NCBI RefSeq assembly: GCF_001514235.1 | Contig: NZ_KQ948925.1 | Location: 435,469-499,468 of the forward strand | Reading direction: 5' to 3' | From: Streptomyces caeruleatus | GTDB taxonomy: Bacteria > Actinomycetota > Actinomycetes > Streptomycetales > Streptomycetaceae | DNA: 64,000 bases | In this document: one piece after another, positions 60,920 to 64,000 of the stretch | How the letters are laid out: the number at the start of each line of letters is the position of its first letter | How positions within the stretch are numbered: position 1 is the first letter of the stretch | The notes under the pieces: generated by a model | Database searches by the model: none | What the model was told of the DNA's origin: nothing | Seen by the model: the letters and a program-made list of their open reading frames with translations, nothing else | Position numbers and translations under genes: made by a program

Positions 60920-60967
60920 TCCAGTGTCAGTTTCCTGATCCAGTGTCAGTTTCCTGAGCAAGTGTCA
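60911..60967 (+). repeat. Three 19-bp direct repeats upstream of hypX
   Basis: GTTTCCTGATCCAGTGTCA occurs exactly twice (60911, 60930) and a third copy (60949) differs at three positions. The repeats begin in the last codons of the monooxygenase gene and end 90 bases before the hypX start. Confidence 0.9.
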
Positions 60968-61057
60968 CCCGGTGGGCGCAAGGAGCACGACGACGGCGCG
61001 CGAAACGCCGCCCGTGGTCCTTCTCGGCCCTCCCCCGACCAGCGAACATGCGATGTC

Positions 61058-62800
61058 ATGGACATCTTGCTCGTCGCCAGCGCGTTCAACAGCCTGTCCC
61101 AGCGTCTGTACGCCGAACTGTCGGACGTGGGTCACCGGGTGGACGTCGTCCTCGCCTCGCACGGCCCCGAAGCGGTCCGGGACGCCGTACGCGAGGCGCG
61201 TCCGGAACTGGTCGTCGCCCCGATGCTGAAGACGGCGTTGCCGGAGGACGTGTGGCAGGAGCGCACCTGCCTGATCGTGCACCCCGGGCCACCCGGTGAC
61301 CGCGGCCCGTCCTCCCTGGACTGGGCGATCAGCGAGGAGGCGCCGCAGTGGGGGGTGACGGTGCTTCAGGCCGAGGGGGCGATGGACGCGGGCGACGTGT
61401 GGGCGGACGGGTCCTTCCCGGTGGCCCCGGTCGGCAAGAGCGACCTGTACCGGAGCGAGGTCTCCGACGCCGCCACGGCCGCCGTCCTGCTGGCCGTGCG
61501 ACGGTTCGCCGAGGGCTCGTTCAAGCCGAAGCCGCAGAGCGATCCGGCGATCCAGGTGGTGTGGCGCGACGTCGTCCGCCAGCCGAAGCGCCGGATCGAC
61601 TGGGAGAACGACAGCACGGCCACGGTGCTGCGCAAGCTGCGCGGCGCCGACTCGCAGCCCGGCGTGCTGGACGAGGTCTGCGGCCGGGAGGTGTTCCTGC
61701 ACGGCGGGCATCCGGAAGACGTGTTGCGCGGGGACCCGGGCGAGTTCCTCGCGACGCGGTCCGGAGCGGTGTGCCGGGCCACCCGGGACGGCGCCGTGTG
61801 GATCCCGGAGCTTCGCCCCCGTAAGAGCTCCGGCGACCCGGCCCCGTTCCGCCGGCCGGCCGCCGCCGTCCTCGCCGGGTTCCCGGCTCCGCCCGGCACC
61901 CGGGGCCTGCCGAGTTCGAGCGAGCGCCCGCACTGGCTGCCGGAGATCGCCGCCCCGCTCAGCCTGGCCCCGGGCCGCACCACCTGGACCGACATCCGCT
62001 ACCGGCAGCACGGTGACGTCGGCTTCCTGACCTTCTCGTTCCCCGGTGGGGCGATGAGCACCAACCACTGCCGCAGGATGCTCGCCGCCTACCGGTACGC
62101 GCTCACCCGCCCCACCTCGGTGCTGGTGCTCGGCGGCGCCCGGGACTTCTTCTCCAACGGCATCCACCTCAACGTCATCGAGGCGTCGAGCGACCCGGCG
62201 GGTGAGTCCTGGTCCAATCTCAACGCCATGAACGACCTGGTCGAGGCGGTGCTGCGGACCACCGACCGGCTGGTGGTCGCGGCCCTCGGCGGCAACGCGG
62301 CGGCCGGCGGCGTCATGCTCGCCCTGGCCGCCGACGAGGTCTGGTGCCGCACGGGCGCCGTCCTCAACCCGCACTATCGGCGCATGGGCCTGTTCGGGTC
62401 GGAGTACTGGACCTACTCGCTGCCGCGCCGCGTGGGAGCCGAGACGGCCGAGCGGCTGACGACCGAGGCGCTGCCGCTGAGCGCCGCGACCGCCCAGCGG
62501 CTCGGGCTGGTGGACCGTCTGGTGCCGGTTCCGGCCCAGCAGTTCACCTCCGAGGTCGAGCGCCTGAGCGCCGACGTGGCCGCGGATCCGCACCTGACAC
62601 GCCGTATCACCGCCAAGGCCACGGCACGGCACGCGGACGAGCTCCAGCGGCCGCTGGCCGAGTACCGACGGGACGAACTCACCCGGATGCGCGCCGTCTT
62701 CTTCGACCCGCGCGCCCCGTATCACGCCCTGCGCTCGGCCTTCGTCCGCAAGCAGCCGAGCGGTTCGTCGAACCCGCTGGCCACCGGGGGTGCGTGTTGA
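61058..62800 (+). CDS. hypX: Hydrogenase maturation protein HypX
   Basis: This 580-residue protein joins a formyltransferase-like N-terminal domain (MDILLVASAFNSLSQRLYAEL ... CLIVHPGPPGDRGPSSLDWAI, with the HPGPPGDRGPSSLDWA motif, residues 1-200) to an enoyl-CoA-hydratase-like C-terminal domain (GDVGFLTFSFPGGAMSTNHC ... NAAAGGVMLALAADEVWCR). HypX makes the CO ligand of [NiFe]-hydrogenase from formyl-tetrahydrofolate in air, allowing maturation under oxygen. ATG 61058 begins at the domain start. It opens the maturation operon; the next gene overlaps its stop. Confidence 0.93.
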   Translation: MDILLVASAFNSLSQRLYAELSDVGHRVDVVLASHGPEAVRDAVREARPELVVAPMLKTALPEDVWQERTCLIVHPGPPGDRGPSSLDWAISEEAPQWGVTVLQAEGAMDAGDVWADGSFPVAPVGKSDLYRSEVSDAATAAVLLAVRRFAEGSFKPKPQSDPAIQVVWRDVVRQPKRRIDWENDSTATVLRKLRGADSQPGVLDEVCGREVFLHGGHPEDVLRGDPGEFLATRSGAVCRATRDGAVWIPELRPRKSSGDPAPFRRPAAAVLAGFPAPPGTRGLPSSSERPHWLPEIAAPLSLAPGRTTWTDIRYRQHGDVGFLTFSFPGGAMSTNHCRRMLAAYRYALTRPTSVLVLGGARDFFSNGIHLNVIEASSDPAGESWSNLNAMNDLVEAVLRTTDRLVVAALGGNAAAGGVMLALAADEVWCRTGAVLNPHYRRMGLFGSEYWTYSLPRRVGAETAERLTTEALPLSAATAQRLGLVDRLVPVPAQQFTSEVERLSADVAADPHLTRRITAKATARHADELQRPLAEYRRDELTRMRAVFFDPRAPYHALRSAFVRKQPSGSSNPLATGGAC

Positions 62801-63405
62801 GTGCCCGGCTGCTGGTGGCCGGCGTCGGCAACATCTTCCTCGCGGACGACGCCTTCGGCCCCGAGGTGATCCGCGCCCTGGACCGCCGTCCGCTGCCGCC
62901 GGAGGTGCGGGTGCGGGACTTCGGCATCCGCGGGATGGACCTCGCGTACGAACTGCTCGACGGCTACGACACGGCCGTCCTGGTCGACGCGGCGGCGCGG
63001 GGCCACCGGCCCGGCACTCTGTCGCTGATCGAGCCGGAGCTCCCGGACGGCACCACGGGCGCCGCCCCGCCCGAGGCGCACGGCATGGACCCGGCGAAGG
63101 TGCTGGCCCTGGCCACGCACCTGGGCGACGAGCCGCTCCCGCGGGTGCTGGTCCTGGCCTGCGAGCCCGAGCTGCGGCCCCGCGGCGACGAGGACATCGC
63201 CCCGGGTGTCAGCGCGACCGTGCGGGACGCGGTCGAGCGGGCCGTCGCGGCCCTGCACACGATGGTGCCCGTGCTGCTCGCCGATCCGACGGCCACCCCT
63301 CTGTTGAGCCGCCCGGAGGAATCCACGAACCCGTCCGAGGAATCCCGGGGCGCTTCCACGGCCGGTCTCCCGCGTCTCGTGGCCGAGGGCGCCGAGGATC
63401 GATAG
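62794..63405 (+). CDS. [NiFe]-hydrogenase maturation protease (HyaD/HupD family)
   Basis: This 203-residue endopeptidase of the M52 family reads LLVAGVGNIFLADDAFGPEVIRAL with the nickel-ligating Glu/Asp region replaced in part by DDAFG, and RDFGIRGMDLAYELLDGYDTAVLVDAAARG with the central metal aspartate, then HGMDPAKVLALA. It removes the C-terminal extension of the large hydrogenase subunit after NiFe insertion. GTG 62794 is used; TTG 62797 would overlap the hypX stop as TTGA. A hydrophilic tail of about 40 residues is extra. Confidence 0.87.
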   Translation: MLSARLLVAGVGNIFLADDAFGPEVIRALDRRPLPPEVRVRDFGIRGMDLAYELLDGYDTAVLVDAAARGHRPGTLSLIEPELPDGTTGAAPPEAHGMDPAKVLALATHLGDEPLPRVLVLACEPELRPRGDEDIAPGVSATVRDAVERAVAALHTMVPVLLADPTATPLLSRPEESTNPSEESRGASTAGLPRLVAEGAEDR

Positions 63406-63442
63406 CGGTCCGACACCCCGATCCCCGCTGGGAGCAGCGCCG

Positions 63443-64000
63443 ATGTGCGATTCCGTGGACGAGGTCACCCAGGCCGTCCTGGCCAAGAACGACGGTCTGG
63501 CCGCGGGCCTGCGGGACGAACTGTCCCGGCGCGGTGTGGTCGTGGTCAATCTGCTGTCCAGCCCGGGCAGCGGCAAGACGGAACTGCTCGGGCGCGTGCT
63601 GGCCCGTGCGGTGGAGCGGGGCGTCCCCGTCGCCGCGCTCACCGCCGACCTGGCCACCGAGAACGACGCCGACCGGCTCGCCCGCTCCGGAGCGCCCGTC
63701 AAGCAGCTCCTGACCGACGGGCTGTGCCATCTGGAGGCCCGGCAGCTCCGCCGCCATGTGGAGAGCTGGCTGCCCGGGGACACCTCGCTGCTGTTCGTGG
63801 AGAACGTCGGCAATCTCGTCTGTCCGGCGTCGTACGACCTCGGTGAGAGTCTGCGGATCGTGCTGATGGCGGTGACGGAGGGCGAGGACAAACCGCTGAA
63901 GTACCCCACGGCCTTCGGCTCCGCCCATCTGGTGGTGCTCACCAAGACCGACCTGGCCGGTCCGGCCTGCTTCGACGAGGCCGCCTTCGCCGCCCATGTG
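63443..64000 (+). CDS. hypB: Hydrogenase nickel-incorporation GTPase HypB, partial at window end
   Basis: The 186 visible residues include the GTPase P-loop LLSSPGSGKTELL, the ADLATENDADRL switch region, LFVENVGNLVCPASYDLGE and the KYPTAF and TKTDL motifs. HypB delivers nickel to the hydrogenase large subunit using GTP. It lacks the His-rich N-terminal nickel store of some homologs. GGGAG precedes ATG 63443. The 3' end runs past 64000, so the gene is incomplete here and further hyp or structural hydrogenase genes should follow. Confidence 0.92.
   Translation, partial: MCDSVDEVTQAVLAKNDGLAAGLRDELSRRGVVVVNLLSSPGSGKTELLGRVLARAVERGVPVAALTADLATENDADRLARSGAPVKQLLTDGLCHLEARQLRRHVESWLPGDTSLLFVENVGNLVCPASYDLGESLRIVLMAVTEGEDKPLKYPTAFGSAHLVVLTKTDLAGPACFDEAAFAAHV

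Overview
The window is about 70% GC with dense genes, many GTG/TTG starts, 4-base ATGA/GTGA gene overlaps and GC-rich terminator hairpins without U-tracts. The gene families present (a second Rho paralog, SseB, MptB/GT87 mannosyltransferases, CebR and dre-type operators, sugar ABC systems without their own ATPase, CBM2 secreted hydrolases, HypX hydrogenase) point to a Streptomyces chromosome. Several decayed genes and rich secreted catabolic content suit an accessory or arm-proximal region, but that is inference. No tRNA, rRNA, insertion sequence, prophage or CRISPR array was seen, and no gap over 300 bases lacks a gene.

Layout. 1-2.1 kb: 3' end of a sulfite-oxidase-like molybdoenzyme, a coupled ferredoxin reductase and a membrane protein. 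2.1-9.6 kb: purine deaminase, CE7 acetyl esterase, serine hydrolase, HutC-type GntR regulator with a dre-like site, a PadR/methyltransferase pair divergent from a SnoaL-like protein, and a second methyltransferase. 9.6-14.7 kb: short Rho paralog behind a structured leader, a DD-carboxypeptidase, and two coupled polyprenol-phosphate-sugar mannosyltransferases. 14.9-20.7 kb: an amide amino-acid catabolic block (GntR regulator, permease, asparaginase, aspartate ammonia-lyase, glutaminase). 20.8-25.6 kb: UppP, a FluC-DUF190-FluC operon, an SMP-30 protein, a YihY/BrkB protein and a small HTH protein.

25.7-33.9 kb is a galactan utilisation locus: GH53 galactanase and GH42 beta-galactosidase on one strand; binding protein, two permeases and a LacI repressor on the other, joined by two related LacI-type operators. 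34-43 kb holds small regulators, an orphan PqqB, SseB, a phosphoribosyltransferase-hydrolase fusion, a frameshifted peptidoglycan-binding protein, an NCS1 permease with an isochorismatase, and a divergent DJ-1/LysR pair. At about 43.47 kb two genes that have both lost their 5' ends meet back to back (a secreted-protein 3' end and the C-terminal half of a large FtsK/EccC-type ATPase), which looks like a rearrangement scar. Collagenase, LysR, GAPDH and a RibD-like reductase follow.

50.5-55 kb: a truncated cyclase, a CebR-box-controlled SGNH esterase plus GH5 mannanase (both with CBM2), and decayed FecCD siderophore permeases still carrying an iron-box-like site. 55-61 kb: ACT and EF-hand proteins, then an MFS importer, secreted hydrolase, PaaX regulator and FAD monooxygenase that look like one aromatic-ester pathway. 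61-64 kb: hypX, a maturation protease and the start of hypB of an aerobic [NiFe]-hydrogenase locus, preceded by three 19-bp repeats and running off the window.
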